From Spirosoma oryzicola (GTDB taxonomy: Bacteria; Bacteroidota; Bacteroidia; Cytophagales; Spirosomataceae), in assembly GCF_021233055.1 (NCBI RefSeq), contig NZ_CP089539.1, positions 186,001 to 250,000 of the forward strand: a stretch of DNA of 64,000 bases, given 5' to 3'. The translations under genes were made by a program, and so were the position numbers. Shown here in pieces: positions 16,887 through 26,339 of the stretch. Below the pieces are notes generated by a model. It made no database searches, was not told the origin of the DNA, and was given only the letters and a program-made list of their open reading frames with translations. How positions within the stretch are numbered: position 1 is the first letter of the stretch; the number at the start of each line of letters is the position of its first letter.

Positions 16887-19800
16887 ATGATCAAAGCCGC
16901 CTTAGCCAAACCCATTACTGTTATTGTCGCGCTGGCGGGCATCGTTCTGTTTGCGGTGTTGGCGCTACTCCAGATCCCGGTCGACATTTTCCCCCGGCTG
17001 AACCTTCCCACGATTTATATTGCCCAGCCCTACGGCGGCATGACGCCAGCCCAGATGGAAGGCTTTATTGCGACCCGCTACCAGAACCAGTTGCTGTACG
17101 TATCGGGGATTAAAAATGTTGAAGTAAAGAATATTCAGGGGCTCTGTCTGGTCAAGTGTACCTTCTACGAAGATGTCAACATGGCGCAGGTATCGGGCGA
17201 AGTGGCCAATCAGGTTAGCCGGGTGATGAACTATCTGCCACCCGGTACCGTGCCACCCACCGTTGTCCGATTTGATGCGTCGAGCTTACCCGTTGGTCAG
17301 TTGGTGTTTAGCAGTCGCCGGGCATCGCTGGGCGAGATGCAGGATTTGGCTTCTACCCGCATCAGACCCTTATTTTCTCAAATTCCGGGGGCTTCCGCTC
17401 CTCCTCCATTCGGGGGAAATGAACGTACTGTCGTCGTAAAAGTGAATCCTGAGCGAATGCGCAGCTACGAGCTGACGCCCGACGAGATTGTGCAGGCGGT
17501 CGTAAAAAATAACCAGATTTCTCCCGCCGGCAGTGTACAAATGGGTGATTATACGGTGATGACACCCAGCAATACAGTGCTCGAGAAGGTAGGTGAGTTC
17601 ATGAATATCCCCCTACGAAAAGGGGTTGGCCCTACCGTATTTCTGCGTGATGTTGCCACGGTGGAAGATGCGACCGACATCACCGTGGGGTATGCGCTGG
17701 TCAATGGTAAACGATCGGTCTACATTCCTGTGACGAAAAGTGCAGATGCATCAACGATGAGCGTCGTGAATGCGCTGAAAGCCAGATTGCCCGAAATGAA
17801 GGCACTGCTGCCGGATGATGTACAGCTTACGTACGAATTTGACCAGTCGGTCTACGTCACGCAGGCGGTGCATAGTCTGGCCGTGGAAGGCGGATTAGGC
17901 GCAATTCTGACGGGTCTGATGGTACTGCTCTTCCTTGGCGACTGGCGCAGTTCGCTGATTGTAATTCTGACCATTCCGGTTTCAATACTGAGTGCAATTT
18001 TGCTCTTAAACCTGACGGGACAAACCATCAACATCATGACCCTGTCGGGGCTGGCGCTGGCAATCGGGATTCTGGTCGATCAGGCAACAGTGGTCATCGA
18101 GAACATTCACCAGCATCTGGAAATGGGAAAAGCCAAGGCTCGTGCTATTCTGGATGCTTGTCAGGAAATGTCATTTCCGTTGCTGCTCATCACGTTGTGC
18201 ATTCTGGCAGTTTTTGCCCCGGCTTTTCTCATGAATGGCGTACCGCGTGGAATGTTCCTACCCCTTTCGCTGTCGGTTGGATTTTCAATTATCGCGTCCT
18301 ACATCCTCTCGCAGGTGTTTGTGCCGGTTGTGGCCAACTGGTGGTTGAAACAGCATGACCATGCCCGTCCGCACCAATTAAGCGTATTACCTGATCTGGC
18401 CAAACAGTCAGAGGCTCAGCAAGAACTACTCGAAGAAAAGCATCCTGAAAACGTAACTGGTTTTGAGCGATTCAAATTAGGTTACCTCCGGCTGCTGGAC
18501 AGTCTGATGGCCCGCCGGGTACTCGTTATTAGTGTTTATGGACTGGTTTGTGCGCTGTTGATTGGCGTTGGCTTTACTCAAATTGGTCAGGATATGATGC
18601 CCCGCCAAAATCACGCGCACCAGTTCCAACTGCGTATTGTCGGGCCACAGGGATTACGCATTGAACGCACTGAGGAATTAACCAAACGAGTTATCAAGCA
18701 GATTAACGATTTGGTTGGTCCCAAAAACGTAGCCATTTCGTCGGCTTTCGTGGGGATGACACCGTCCAGTTACGGCACCAGCGCTCTGTATGTATTCAAC
18801 GTCGGACCGCATGAAGCCGTTCTCCAGATCAATCTATCCAACGAATACCCGGTTGAGTCGCTGGATGCGCTGAAAGAGCAGATTCGGCAACGGGTCCGGC
18901 AAAAAATGCCAAACGTCCGGCTGTCATTCGAACCCATCGACCTGACCGATAAAATCATGAGCCAGGGCGCGCAAACACCCATCGAAATTCTGGTGGGGGG
19001 TAAAGACCTCACTGAAGGACAGCACTACGCCAAACGCCTGTTGACCCGCCTGCGCGAGATTCCGTACCTGCGCGATTTACGCATCAATCAACCGCTGAGT
19101 TACCCGACGGTATCGATTGAAATAGACCGCGAACGGGCGGCTCAACTGGGCCTGAGCACCGACGAGATTTCTAAATCGCTGGTAGCCGCTACCGCATCGA
19201 GTCGGTTCACGGCCAAAAACCTGTGGCTCGACCAGTCGAAAGGATTTGCGTATCAGGTGCAGATTCAGCTGGAGCAGGATCAGATGAAGTCCGTGGCCGA
19301 CATTCAGGCGATTCCGCTGGTGAAAGGGCAGCTGCGACCCACGCTTGGCGACATAGCGACTATTACCCCCACGACCGTACCAGGTGAATACGACCGCATC
19401 GGTCCCCGACGGATCATTACTGTATCGGCCAACATTAATAACAAAGATTTGGGAACAGCAACGCGGGATGTACAGGCGGCTATCGCAGCGGCTGGTGACC
19501 CACCGAAAGGCTCCGTGGTTGAACTACGCGGACTGGCACAACTGCTTCAGGAGACGCTCAGCAGTCTGCAATTTGGCCTGGGTCTGGCGATTGTGGTGGT
19601 CTTTCTGTTGCTAGCGGCCAATTATCAATCGTTCAAGGTGGCCAGTGTGGTGCTAGTCAGCATCCCGGCCGTACTGGCGGGATCGCTCACGCTGCTGCTC
19701 ATCACGGGGCAAACCCTAAATCTACAATCGTACATGGGCATTATCATGTCGGTGGGTGTATCGGTGGCGAATGCGCTGCTGCTGGTGACCAACGCCGAAT

Positions 19801-20144
19801 CGTTGCGACTCCGCTACCGTGATGCCCGGGCGGCCGCGCGGGTGGCGGGTGCGGCTCGACTACGACCGATCCTGATGACGGCGCTGGCTATGATTGCCGG
19901 GATGATTCCGATGGCGAGCGGGCTGGGTGAATCGGGTGAACAAACCGCGCCACTGGGCCGGGCTGTGATTGGCGGATTGCTTTTTTCGACCGTAGCGGCC
20001 CTGCTGATTCTACCCGTCGTTTTTGCGGCCATCCAGCGTAAAACCGAGTTCGATTCGCCCTCGCTCGACCCCGACGACCCAACCAGTACGGTCTACGACG
20101 GGCATGCTGTCGCCGAACCGTCCGAATCGACTATCACCTATTAA
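16887..20144 (+). CDS. RND-family efflux permease (HAE-like)
   Basis: A 1085-residue inner-membrane pump of normal RND length. TM1 is followed by the family signature LLQIPVDIFPRLNLPTIYI, two large periplasmic loops and two six-helix bundles. TM4 reads GLALAIGILVDQATVVIENIH: the first Asp of the usual Asp-Asp proton relay is kept, the second is Gln. TM10 reads SVGVSVANALLLVTN, without the Lys found in AcrB-type pumps. The protein therefore belongs to a branch outside classical HAE1 drug pumps. It exports a toxic compound or metal through the TolC partner, driven by protons. Neighbours on both sides encode its channel and adaptor. Confidence 0.9.
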   Translation: MIKAALAKPITVIVALAGIVLFAVLALLQIPVDIFPRLNLPTIYIAQPYGGMTPAQMEGFIATRYQNQLLYVSGIKNVEVKNIQGLCLVKCTFYEDVNMAQVSGEVANQVSRVMNYLPPGTVPPTVVRFDASSLPVGQLVFSSRRASLGEMQDLASTRIRPLFSQIPGASAPPPFGGNERTVVVKVNPERMRSYELTPDEIVQAVVKNNQISPAGSVQMGDYTVMTPSNTVLEKVGEFMNIPLRKGVGPTVFLRDVATVEDATDITVGYALVNGKRSVYIPVTKSADASTMSVVNALKARLPEMKALLPDDVQLTYEFDQSVYVTQAVHSLAVEGGLGAILTGLMVLLFLGDWRSSLIVILTIPVSILSAILLLNLTGQTINIMTLSGLALAIGILVDQATVVIENIHQHLEMGKAKARAILDACQEMSFPLLLITLCILAVFAPAFLMNGVPRGMFLPLSLSVGFSIIASYILSQVFVPVVANWWLKQHDHARPHQLSVLPDLAKQSEAQQELLEEKHPENVTGFERFKLGYLRLLDSLMARRVLVISVYGLVCALLIGVGFTQIGQDMMPRQNHAHQFQLRIVGPQGLRIERTEELTKRVIKQINDLVGPKNVAISSAFVGMTPSSYGTSALYVFNVGPHEAVLQINLSNEYPVESLDALKEQIRQRVRQKMPNVRLSFEPIDLTDKIMSQGAQTPIEILVGGKDLTEGQHYAKRLLTRLREIPYLRDLRINQPLSYPTVSIEIDRERAAQLGLSTDEISKSLVAATASSRFTAKNLWLDQSKGFAYQVQIQLEQDQMKSVADIQAIPLVKGQLRPTLGDIATITPTTVPGEYDRIGPRRIITVSANINNKDLGTATRDVQAAIAAAGDPPKGSVVELRGLAQLLQETLSSLQFGLGLAIVVVFLLLAANYQSFKVASVVLVSIPAVLAGSLTLLLITGQTLNLQSYMGIIMSVGVSVANALLLVTNAESLRLRYRDARAAARVAGAARLRPILMTALAMIAGMIPMASGLGESGEQTAPLGRAVIGGLLFSTVAALLILPVVFAAIQRKTEFDSPSLDPDDPTSTVYDGHAVAEPSESTITY

Positions 20145-20157
20145 TCATCGACCGACC

Positions 20158-21291
20158 ATGAATATATATTCTGTTCTGCGCCCTTGTTTGCACGTAGCGC
20201 TCATCACCGGTACGGGATTTCTGCTGAGCCAGTGCGGCAACTCATCTGCCGAAAAAAACGCGATGGCCGAAACGCCGGTCGATGAAGAAATTCGGTACGA
20301 AACCATCCGGGTTACGGCTTCCCGCCCCACTTCAGAACTGAGCCTGCCGGGCGAGTTGGAAAGCTATTACGAGACCGACCTGTATCCCCGCGTGAGCAGC
20401 TACGTGAAGGCGCTACACGTCGATATTGGCGATCAGGTACGTAAAGGCCAGGTGCTGGCGGAACTGGAAGCCCCCGAGCTGACGGCGAATCTGACCGAAG
20501 CTTATTCGAAAGTAAAGGCCGCAGAAGCGGTTTACGGGGCTAGCAAAGGTACGTTTCTGCGTGTGCTACGAACCAGCCGCACGTTGGGCGCTATCTCGCC
20601 CGTTGACCTGGAAACCTCGCGTACGAAAGCTATTTCGGATAGTTTAGCTGTGGTCGCGGCTAACGCTCACTATAATTCCGTACAGCAGCTCGTGAGCTAC
20701 CTCAAAATAACGGCGCCCTTTACCGGCGTTATCACCGACCGTCGACTGTCGCCCGGTGCGTTCGTAGGACCGGGTGGGCAGAACGGTGTACCTATGCTAA
20801 AAATCAAACAGCTCGACCGGCTCCGGTTACGCATCGCCGTTCCAGAAGCCTACTTAGGCGATATTCGCCGGGGCAATCCGGTTCAGTTTTCGGTGCGTAG
20901 CTTTCGCAATCAAACATTTACGGGACGGATCAACCGTGTTTCCAACAGTGTGCGCCCCGAAACGCGCTCGGAAATGATCGAAATTGATTTTCCCAACAAA
21001 GGGGGCATGCTAAAACCGGGTATGTTTGCCTCGGTCCGGCTACCGGTCAGTTCGTCAGGCGAAGGCAGCTTATACGTACCTAAATCAGCCATTATCAGTA
21101 CGCTGGACCGTACATTCGTACAGAAGATAGAGGATGGCAAAGCCGTTCGAGTAACGGTACAAAAAGGAGACGACACTGCTGGCCAGACGCAGGTTTTTGG
21201 CGACCTGAAGCCAGGCGACATTCTGCTGAAAACCGCCAGCGATGACATTAGCGACCAGGCAGCGGTGAAAACACAATTAGTGAGTCAGTAA
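20158..21291 (+). CDS. RND periplasmic adaptor (HlyD/MFP family), lipoprotein
   Basis: A 377-residue adaptor linking the pump to the outer-membrane channel. The signal peptide ends in a lipobox (LLSQC), so it is anchored by lipid in the periplasm. Then come the first half-lipoyl motif (YPRVSSYVKALHVDIGDQVRKGQ), a helical hairpin, the second half (LKITAPFTGVITDRRLSPG) and a beta-barrel domain (LRLRIAVPEAYLGDI). The frame overlaps the pump gene upstream, but the ATG at 20158, 13 bp after the pump stop, gives the lipoprotein signal and is the likely start. The order channel-pump-adaptor is the reverse of the common adaptor-first order. Confidence 0.9.
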   Translation: MNIYSVLRPCLHVALITGTGFLLSQCGNSSAEKNAMAETPVDEEIRYETIRVTASRPTSELSLPGELESYYETDLYPRVSSYVKALHVDIGDQVRKGQVLAELEAPELTANLTEAYSKVKAAEAVYGASKGTFLRVLRTSRTLGAISPVDLETSRTKAISDSLAVVAANAHYNSVQQLVSYLKITAPFTGVITDRRLSPGAFVGPGGQNGVPMLKIKQLDRLRLRIAVPEAYLGDIRRGNPVQFSVRSFRNQTFTGRINRVSNSVRPETRSEMIEIDFPNKGGMLKPGMFASVRLPVSSSGEGSLYVPKSAIISTLDRTFVQKIEDGKAVRVTVQKGDDTAGQTQVFGDLKPGDILLKTASDDISDQAAVKTQLVSQ

Positions 21292-21450
21292 GGTAAATGG
21301 ATCTGAGCTTTTCCAGTGCTACATTCTTTGCTTACGGGTTACATAGGTTTTTTCTCTAATCAATACTCATGTGCTATTAGAGTTAGTAGTCATTAATCCG
21401 AGCTTGTTTTGGTCAACATGCCAATAAGAAAAGTCCACCAAACAGACTGT

Positions 21451-21504
21451 GCCCAAAGAGGTCACTAACCCATGTAGCTACATGGGTTAGTGACCTCTTT
21501 GGGC
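21451..21504. terminator. Terminator, 54-bp perfect palindrome
   Basis: 21451-21477 and 21478-21504 are exact reverse complements (27 bp each, no spacer). A T5 tract follows at 21505-21509. It ends the efflux operon. Confidence 0.85.
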
Positions 21505-21579
21505 TTTTTCTTAAACAAAGCCGTTCAGTGATACGTTGACATTTCTCGTTATCTTATATTCGACACATTACTTTGCATT

Positions 21580-22194
21580 ATGAAAACGCTCGTCGTATTT
21601 TATTCTACCTATGGTCATGTATGGACATTGGCCGAGGCTGTTGCCGAAGGGGCTAGCCAAATTGAGAACAATGAGGTAGTTGTCAAACGCGTACCCGAAA
21701 CACTACCTACCGAAATACTTGATAAAATAGGGGCTACGGATGCTCAAAAGGCTTTCGCTCATGTACCCATCGTCACACCCGCCGAACTAGTTGAATATGA
21801 CGCCATCCTGTTTGGCACACCAACGCGTTATGGTAACCTCTGCGGCCAAATGCAAGCCTTTATGGACAGTACGGGTAGTCTGTGGGCCACAGGAGCGCTT
21901 GTGGGCAAGGTAGGCGGGGCGTTTGTAAGCACGGCTACCCAGCACGGGGGCCAAGAGGAAACTATTCGCGCCTTCCATACCGAGTTGCTGCACCACGGCT
22001 TTGTGATTGTGGGTTTGCCCTACGCTTGGCAGGGCCAGATGGGACACACAGAGGTAACCGGTGGCACGCCATATGGAGCAAGCACGGTAGCGGGCGGCCA
22101 GGGCGAACGCCAGCCCAGCGCCAACGAGTTGGAAGGGGCTCGTTTCCAGGGTCGACACACAGCCGAGATTGCCCGTAAGCTGGCTCTTAAGTAG
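21580..22194 (+). CDS. wrbA: NAD(P)H:quinone oxidoreductase WrbA
   Basis: A 204-residue flavodoxin-like FMN enzyme that reduces quinones by two electrons, avoiding semiquinone radicals. The FMN phosphate loop is [16 protein letters not shown]; the FMN-contact segments FGTPTRYGN and [10 protein letters not shown], and the late [13 protein letters not shown] loop, are all WrbA signatures. Length is normal. It is monocistronic, flanked by two strong hairpins. A near-consensus -7 element (TTACTTTG, 21568-21575) ends only 4 bp before the ATG, so the transcript may be leaderless. Confidence 0.93.
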   Translation: MKTLVVFYSTYGHVWTLAEAVAEGASQIENNEVVVKRVPETLPTEILDKIGATDAQKAFAHVPIVTPAELVEYDAILFGTPTRYGNLCGQMQAFMDSTGSLWATGALVGKVGGAFVSTATQHGGQEETIRAFHTELLHHGFVIVGLPYAWQGQMGHTEVTGGTPYGASTVAGGQGERQPSANELEGARFQGRHTAEIARKLALK

Positions 22195-22202
22195 CCCGCT
22201 GA

Positions 22203-22259
22203 GCTATGGTCACAATGAAGCCTATCTGCCTCCCAGATAGGCTTCATTGTGACCATAGC
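22203..22259. terminator. Hairpin after wrbA, 26-bp perfect stem
   Basis: 22203-22228 and 22234-22259 pair perfectly around a CCTCC loop, 8 bp after the wrbA stop. No T-run follows, so it may act as an mRNA 3'-stabilising structure rather than a classical terminator. Confidence 0.7.
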
Positions 22260-23130
22260 CACTGTCAATCGGACGTAGACCATTGTTAGTAGCCTTCATA
22301 AGCATTTAGCCATTAAGGTAACTGACCTATCAAATGGCCTTATATAAGTTAGTTGCTATTAACTAACATGTTACGGAAGGAACTGTTTATCACGTTCTAA
22401 CTTTACTTCTTTAAAAGGAAATCGGCCTAAAAGTCTGGTACTTTACTTCGATAAATAGCTGAGGCAACAAACTCAACAGGATAGTTCAGTTTGATAATTT
22501 CAACCCAAATAGGTGCCTTACTCAAGATCAACAAGCAATTACTAGCTTTTCAACCTACTTCCTTGCTGCGACCCGCAATCGATGAGCAGCGTGCTTAATT
22601 TTTGATGTAGGACAAAAGCCTGTGTCCCATTAGCAAAGCATCCATATAGCCTACCCAACAGTTCGGCCTTCAGGTGTGATGTGTAGATGTAGTCATCGTT
22701 ATGATCTGAATTTCCATGCACCAGCATCAAACGATAGATACGCGCTCCTACCTTGGGAATTAACCCCTTCTGGTAAGGCAATTAGAACAGCCATCGCTTG
22801 TTCTCAACGGTGCTCGTCCGTTTAAAGTAGTAAATGGTCTGAATTCGATACGGTTAAGTTTGGCAACTACCGAACGACTATTGCTGCTGGAGCGAATCAG
22901 CCAGCGATAAAAGCAACTATTATCACTTTTTACAATGAACTGGTAGCTTCTTACTTCTCTTTGGCTGTCCTGAATAGAGGGCATAATATATGTCAAATTT
23001 GGTTAATAGTATGCGGTATCAAACCGAGGATATTTATATCAAATTATCAGAACAGGTATTTTTACGGGTATAAGCGCGCGTACTAAACTCTTTCTTTGCC
23101 AAGCACAACAAAAAAGCGCTATACAAATCA
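22260..23130. other. Intergenic region with weak open frames
   Basis: It holds a 7-bp-arm hairpin (22348-22367) and two short overlapping minus-strand frames (about 22542-22781 and 22760-22996) that could be a frameshifted relic but show no family features. The last 100 bp before 23131 are AT-rich and likely contain the promoter of the next operon. Confidence 0.4.
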
Positions 23131-23616
23131 ATGGAGAATCAAGACAACTTAGATTTAGTGCCCTACGCTGTTCCACTTTTAACCGCTCAGGATTGGGTTA
23201 CAAACTGGATTGATCCTAAAGGGGAAGATCAATCAGACTCGACTCCCCCTACTGCAATGCGCGCTTTTTTGGTCAGACGAGCCGAAATTGTTGAACTCCT
23301 GAATCAACTGGATACCGAATTTATCCGTATGTATATTGGCAAAAAGCCCATTGAAGAACCGACAACGGGTGGTAAGCGTACTCGCCCCTGCTTGTTGCTG
23401 GTATCGGCAGCTTATCGTCGAGATATCGACCCAGATAGCGGAAAGGACCCGGATACCGTTATTGATCTGATTGGACACATGGACATCAATGATACCAACC
23501 CGGCTGATCTATCGAAACCGAATTACAATGTATTCGATTTCACCCATGTCTGTCCCCCGCAGTGCGACGAAGAAAGTCCATTATTTATTGCTAGCGATCA
23601 GCCGTGTGATTGTTAG
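23131..23616 (+). CDS. Hypothetical protein, 161 residues, Cys-rich C-terminus
   Basis: I do not recognise a family. There is no signal peptide. The sequence is acidic, with a central helix (MRAFLVRRAEIVELLNQLD) and a C-terminal segment containing five cysteines (CPPQC, then QPCDC), which suggests metal binding or a disulphide-linked tail. The gene is 30 bp before a membrane protein and the kinase/regulator pair, so it is probably the first gene of that operon. Confidence 0.6.
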   Translation: MENQDNLDLVPYAVPLLTAQDWVTNWIDPKGEDQSDSTPPTAMRAFLVRRAEIVELLNQLDTEFIRMYIGKKPIEEPTTGGKRTRPCLLLVSAAYRRDIDPDSGKDPDTVIDLIGHMDINDTNPADLSKPNYNVFDFTHVCPPQCDEESPLFIASDQPCDC

Positions 23617-23646
23617 TTATATGATACGTTAGCCAGTCTTGATTAT

Positions 23647-24300
23647 ATGATCGGTCGTTTTTTGCATTGGATGCTTTTGAATGGGTCTTATGTGATGATC
23701 ATTTCCCTGGGCGTCGCTGTTGTACGCCGTAGGTTTTTACAGGCTGAGCTAAGGTATATCGTTGATTTTTTGCTACTTAGTCTAGTGGGTGAGGTCGTAT
23801 CGCTCATTCTCTCTAAGTTGCACATACCCAACCTTTTCCTTTTGCATATCTACACGCTGATTGAATTTAATATTATTGCTTTATTTTATCGACGCTTTTT
23901 TTCGAACTTCTATCCTAAGTGGTTAATAATTGTATTGTTGACGGTGTTCAATAGTTTCGCCGTCTTCAATACTCTTTTCCTTCAGCCGCTGACCGTTTTC
24001 AACACGTATGCACGGGGCTTGGAAAGCCTGATGGTTATTGGGCTTTCAATCTTGTGCTTTTACAAGATGCTTACCGAACTCGATATCAAGCGTCCTGAAA
24101 CGAATCCCGTATTTTGGATAAATACGGGATTTTTGATTTATTTCGCAGGAAGCCTCATCTTGTTTATATTAGCCAATGTTGCCATAGCGCAACCCAATCA
24201 GTCATTAAGTTTGATGTCCTGGGGCTTACATTCCTGTCTGTTTGTCTTAATGCATCTTGCTTTTGGTCTCGGTTTATGGCTCAGCCCCAATCTTCGATAG
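23647..24300 (+). CDS. Multi-pass membrane protein of a sensory operon
   Basis: A 217-residue integral membrane protein with six or seven hydrophobic helices (for example SYVMIISLGVAVV, VDFLLLSLVGEVVSLILS, WLIIVLLTVFNSFAVFNTL, GFLIYFAGSLILFILANVA). There is no enzymatic motif. The gene overlaps the following histidine kinase gene by 25 bp, which argues for translational coupling and a shared function: it may be the membrane sensor for the kinase. No family name can be given. Confidence 0.65.
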   Translation: MIGRFLHWMLLNGSYVMIISLGVAVVRRRFLQAELRYIVDFLLLSLVGEVVSLILSKLHIPNLFLLHIYTLIEFNIIALFYRRFFSNFYPKWLIIVLLTVFNSFAVFNTLFLQPLTVFNTYARGLESLMVIGLSILCFYKMLTELDIKRPETNPVFWINTGFLIYFAGSLILFILANVAIAQPNQSLSLMSWGLHSCLFVLMHLAFGLGLWLSPNLR

Positions 24301-25070
24301 ATCTGTACGTTTTACTATTTGGTGGTTCGATCGCTATCTTATTGCTAGTAGCTGGCCTGATAACATTTCTTTTGTTATACCAGAAGCGGCTGGCCCGGCA
24401 AGAGTTAGCGATGAAACAAATCGAGCTCAACTACCAACGCGATGTAATTTATCGTACGCTGGATGCGGTCGAAGACGAGCGTCATCGGGTAGCACGGGAT
24501 CTTCATGACGAAGTAGGAGCTTCCCTATCCGTCATGCGCTTGTTGGTTAGCCAACTGGTGCAATCCAATCCTGTTGTTGACCCCGCAGGAACTAAGCTCA
24601 AGGCGCAGATTGATCATACGCTGGATACAATCCGACGGATCTCTAACGATCTCTTACCGCAAGGGCTTACCGAACTCGGTTTGGTGTACGCACTGGAAGG
24701 ACTATGTGAAGATATTATGGCAGTAACCGAAAATGATATCCAGTTACTGGTTCAGGGCACGGTCAATTTTAACGCCCGCTTCAACTTGACCGTATACCGA
24801 CTCGTTCAGGAACTACTAATCAATGCCAGCAAATACGCCCATGCGACCAGTATTGAACTGCAAATTACAGTTTCTACCGACCAGTTTCTGTTGCTATATA
24901 GCGACAATGGCATCGGGTTTAATCTGGAGGAAGCGTACCATAAAAAGAGTTTGGGGCTGAAGAACATCGAAACGCGCACACAAATGCTAGGCGGCTCTGT
25001 TGACTTCAAAACCCAATCGGGCCAAGGATTACAAGTTACTATTGGGGTTCCTTTGCTAAATAACCTATGA
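24276..25070 (+). CDS. Sensor histidine kinase, HisKA_3/NarX type
   Basis: A 264-residue kinase with one N-terminal membrane helix (about residues 8-32, VLLFGGSIAILLLVAGLITF), a short coiled-coil and the HisKA_3 box ERHRVARDLHDEVGASLS with the phosphoacceptor His. The ATPase domain shows VQELLINASKYAHA, YSDNGIGFN and SLGLKNIETRTQMLGG. There is no periplasmic sensor domain, so input must come from the membrane or from the membrane protein encoded just upstream. The frame is open further 5' but only inside the upstream gene; the ATG at 24276 fits. It overlaps the regulator gene by ATGA. Confidence 0.9.
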   Translation: MAQPQSSIDLYVLLFGGSIAILLLVAGLITFLLLYQKRLARQELAMKQIELNYQRDVIYRTLDAVEDERHRVARDLHDEVGASLSVMRLLVSQLVQSNPVVDPAGTKLKAQIDHTLDTIRRISNDLLPQGLTELGLVYALEGLCEDIMAVTENDIQLLVQGTVNFNARFNLTVYRLVQELLINASKYAHATSIELQITVSTDQFLLLYSDNGIGFNLEEAYHKKSLGLKNIETRTQMLGGSVDFKTQSGQGLQVTIGVPLLNNL

Positions 25071-25741
25071 AGACTATCAACGTTGCTATCGCTGATGACC
25101 AAGTGCTGTTTCGGAAAGGCTTGTTGTCTATTATCAATGGTTTTGAGGGTATACAAGTTACCCTGGAAGCCGAGAATGGTCGAGCTTTGCTGGAAGGACT
25201 TGAAACAGCTACCTCTTTTCCGGATGTGGTCCTGTTGGATCTATCAATGCCGGAACTGAATGGAGTCGAGGTCACGAAGCGACTGAATAGTGCGTATCCT
25301 GCCCTTAAAATAATAATCTTATCAGTTTATGGCGAAGACCGGTTTGTCATCCACATGATCGATCTGGGTGTCAATGGGTTTTTATTTAAAAATGTCGAGC
25401 CACTGGAGGTAGAACGAGCGATTCGTACTGTGGTTGAGAAAGATTTTTACGTGAACGACATCTTTTTGACGGCCATGAAAAACCGGATGTCTATCAAAAA
25501 ACCTCGTCAATTATTAACCGTTGATCTTGCCTCTAGTTTAACCCCCAGAGAATTGGAAGTACTTGGACTCATATGTCGGCAACTAACCGCTCAGGAAATT
25601 GCGGATCGGCTCAGCATCAGCACCCGTACTGTCGATGGTCACCGAAACAATTTGCTGGAGAAAACCGGCGCTCGCAACACGGCTGGCCTGGTTATCTTCG
25701 CCGTCAAGAACCACTTACTGGACCCTGCTTCACTCCTTTGA
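25067..25741 (+). CDS. NarL/FixJ-family response regulator
   Basis: A 224-residue transcription factor. The receiver has IADDQVLFRKGL, phosphoacceptor Asp in VVLLDLSMPELNG and the Lys of the GFLFKN loop. The C-terminal LuxR-type helix-turn-helix reads LTPRELEVLGLICR then AQEIADRLSISTRTVDGHR. Its start overlaps the kinase stop by 4 bp, so the two are a coupled pair. The collar-protein operon begins 600 bp downstream on the same strand and is a candidate target. Confidence 0.92.
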   Translation: MKTINVAIADDQVLFRKGLLSIINGFEGIQVTLEAENGRALLEGLETATSFPDVVLLDLSMPELNGVEVTKRLNSAYPALKIIILSVYGEDRFVIHMIDLGVNGFLFKNVEPLEVERAIRTVVEKDFYVNDIFLTAMKNRMSIKKPRQLLTVDLASSLTPRELEVLGLICRQLTAQEIADRLSISTRTVDGHRNNLLEKTGARNTAGLVIFAVKNHLLDPASLL

Positions 25742-25787
25742 CCCGGCGCTACTCCATTAGTTTTCCTCTAGGAGCAGTCTAAACCCT

Positions 25788-25804
25788 ACCAGAAAGAGTC
25801 TGGT
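25788..25804 (+). terminator. Weak hairpin after the response regulator gene
   Basis: ACCAGA (25788-25793) and TCTGGT (25799-25804) pair around AAGAG, 46 bp after the stop. The T-run is only three bases, so this is a weak candidate. Confidence 0.35.
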
Positions 25805-25991
25805 TTAGTGCGGCATGTACAGAGTAGAAGCCAATAATAACGGGTACCCAGAACTTGATTGTCCCTACACGCAGTAACCAGCCCCCCTCTTATCAACTGA
25901 TTATCAGACTATTACTAGAGTCATCAGCTATTGGTAGGGTACAATAGCAAATTTTCATACCGCCAAACTCAAAAACAATTTTTGCCTGATT

Positions 25992-26021
25992 TTGAATACA
26001 GGTATTTATGCCTGTATTCAA
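25992..26021. promoter_or_regulatory. 11-bp perfect inverted repeat, operator candidate
   Basis: TTGAATACAGG (25992-26002) and CCTGTATTCAA (26011-26021) flank an 8-bp spacer. It lies 320 bp before the first collar gene and has no T-run, so it fits a regulator-binding site better than a terminator. Confidence 0.35.
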
Positions 26022-26339
26022 CCGTTCGATTCAGTGTTTCTTTGGAGAAATTTTTAGACATATGTCTATTATCTGAATGCAACAAGCGTGTAGACAATGA
26101 CCTGTTGCCTGAGCGGGATTAATGATGGAATAGCGGGCACTCATCAACAAAGTGATCATAAGATGTGCCTGAATCGATCAAACCGTTAGAACAGTTACGC
26201 TATGCACTCATTAAGTCGAACAACGAATCAAACCGATATTACCTACTATCCGCACCATCTTCTATTCACACCATCTTGACTATTGATTGACCACAAAACC
26301 GGATCACTCATTTCTTTTACGCTTGCTAGATGAAATTAT

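Larger units (their letters stand above)
25742..26339. other. Intergenic region upstream of the collar-protein operon
   Basis: 600 AT-rich bases without a credible gene. The main structure is an 11-bp perfect inverted repeat (25992-26021). The promoter of the collar operon should lie here, but no clear -33/-7 pair was found. Confidence 0.5.

Noticed and set aside
22542-22996. Two short overlapping minus-strand frames that could be a frameshifted gene
   Set aside because: No recognisable motif, atypical residue usage and no conserved start; kept only as a remark in the intergenic entry.
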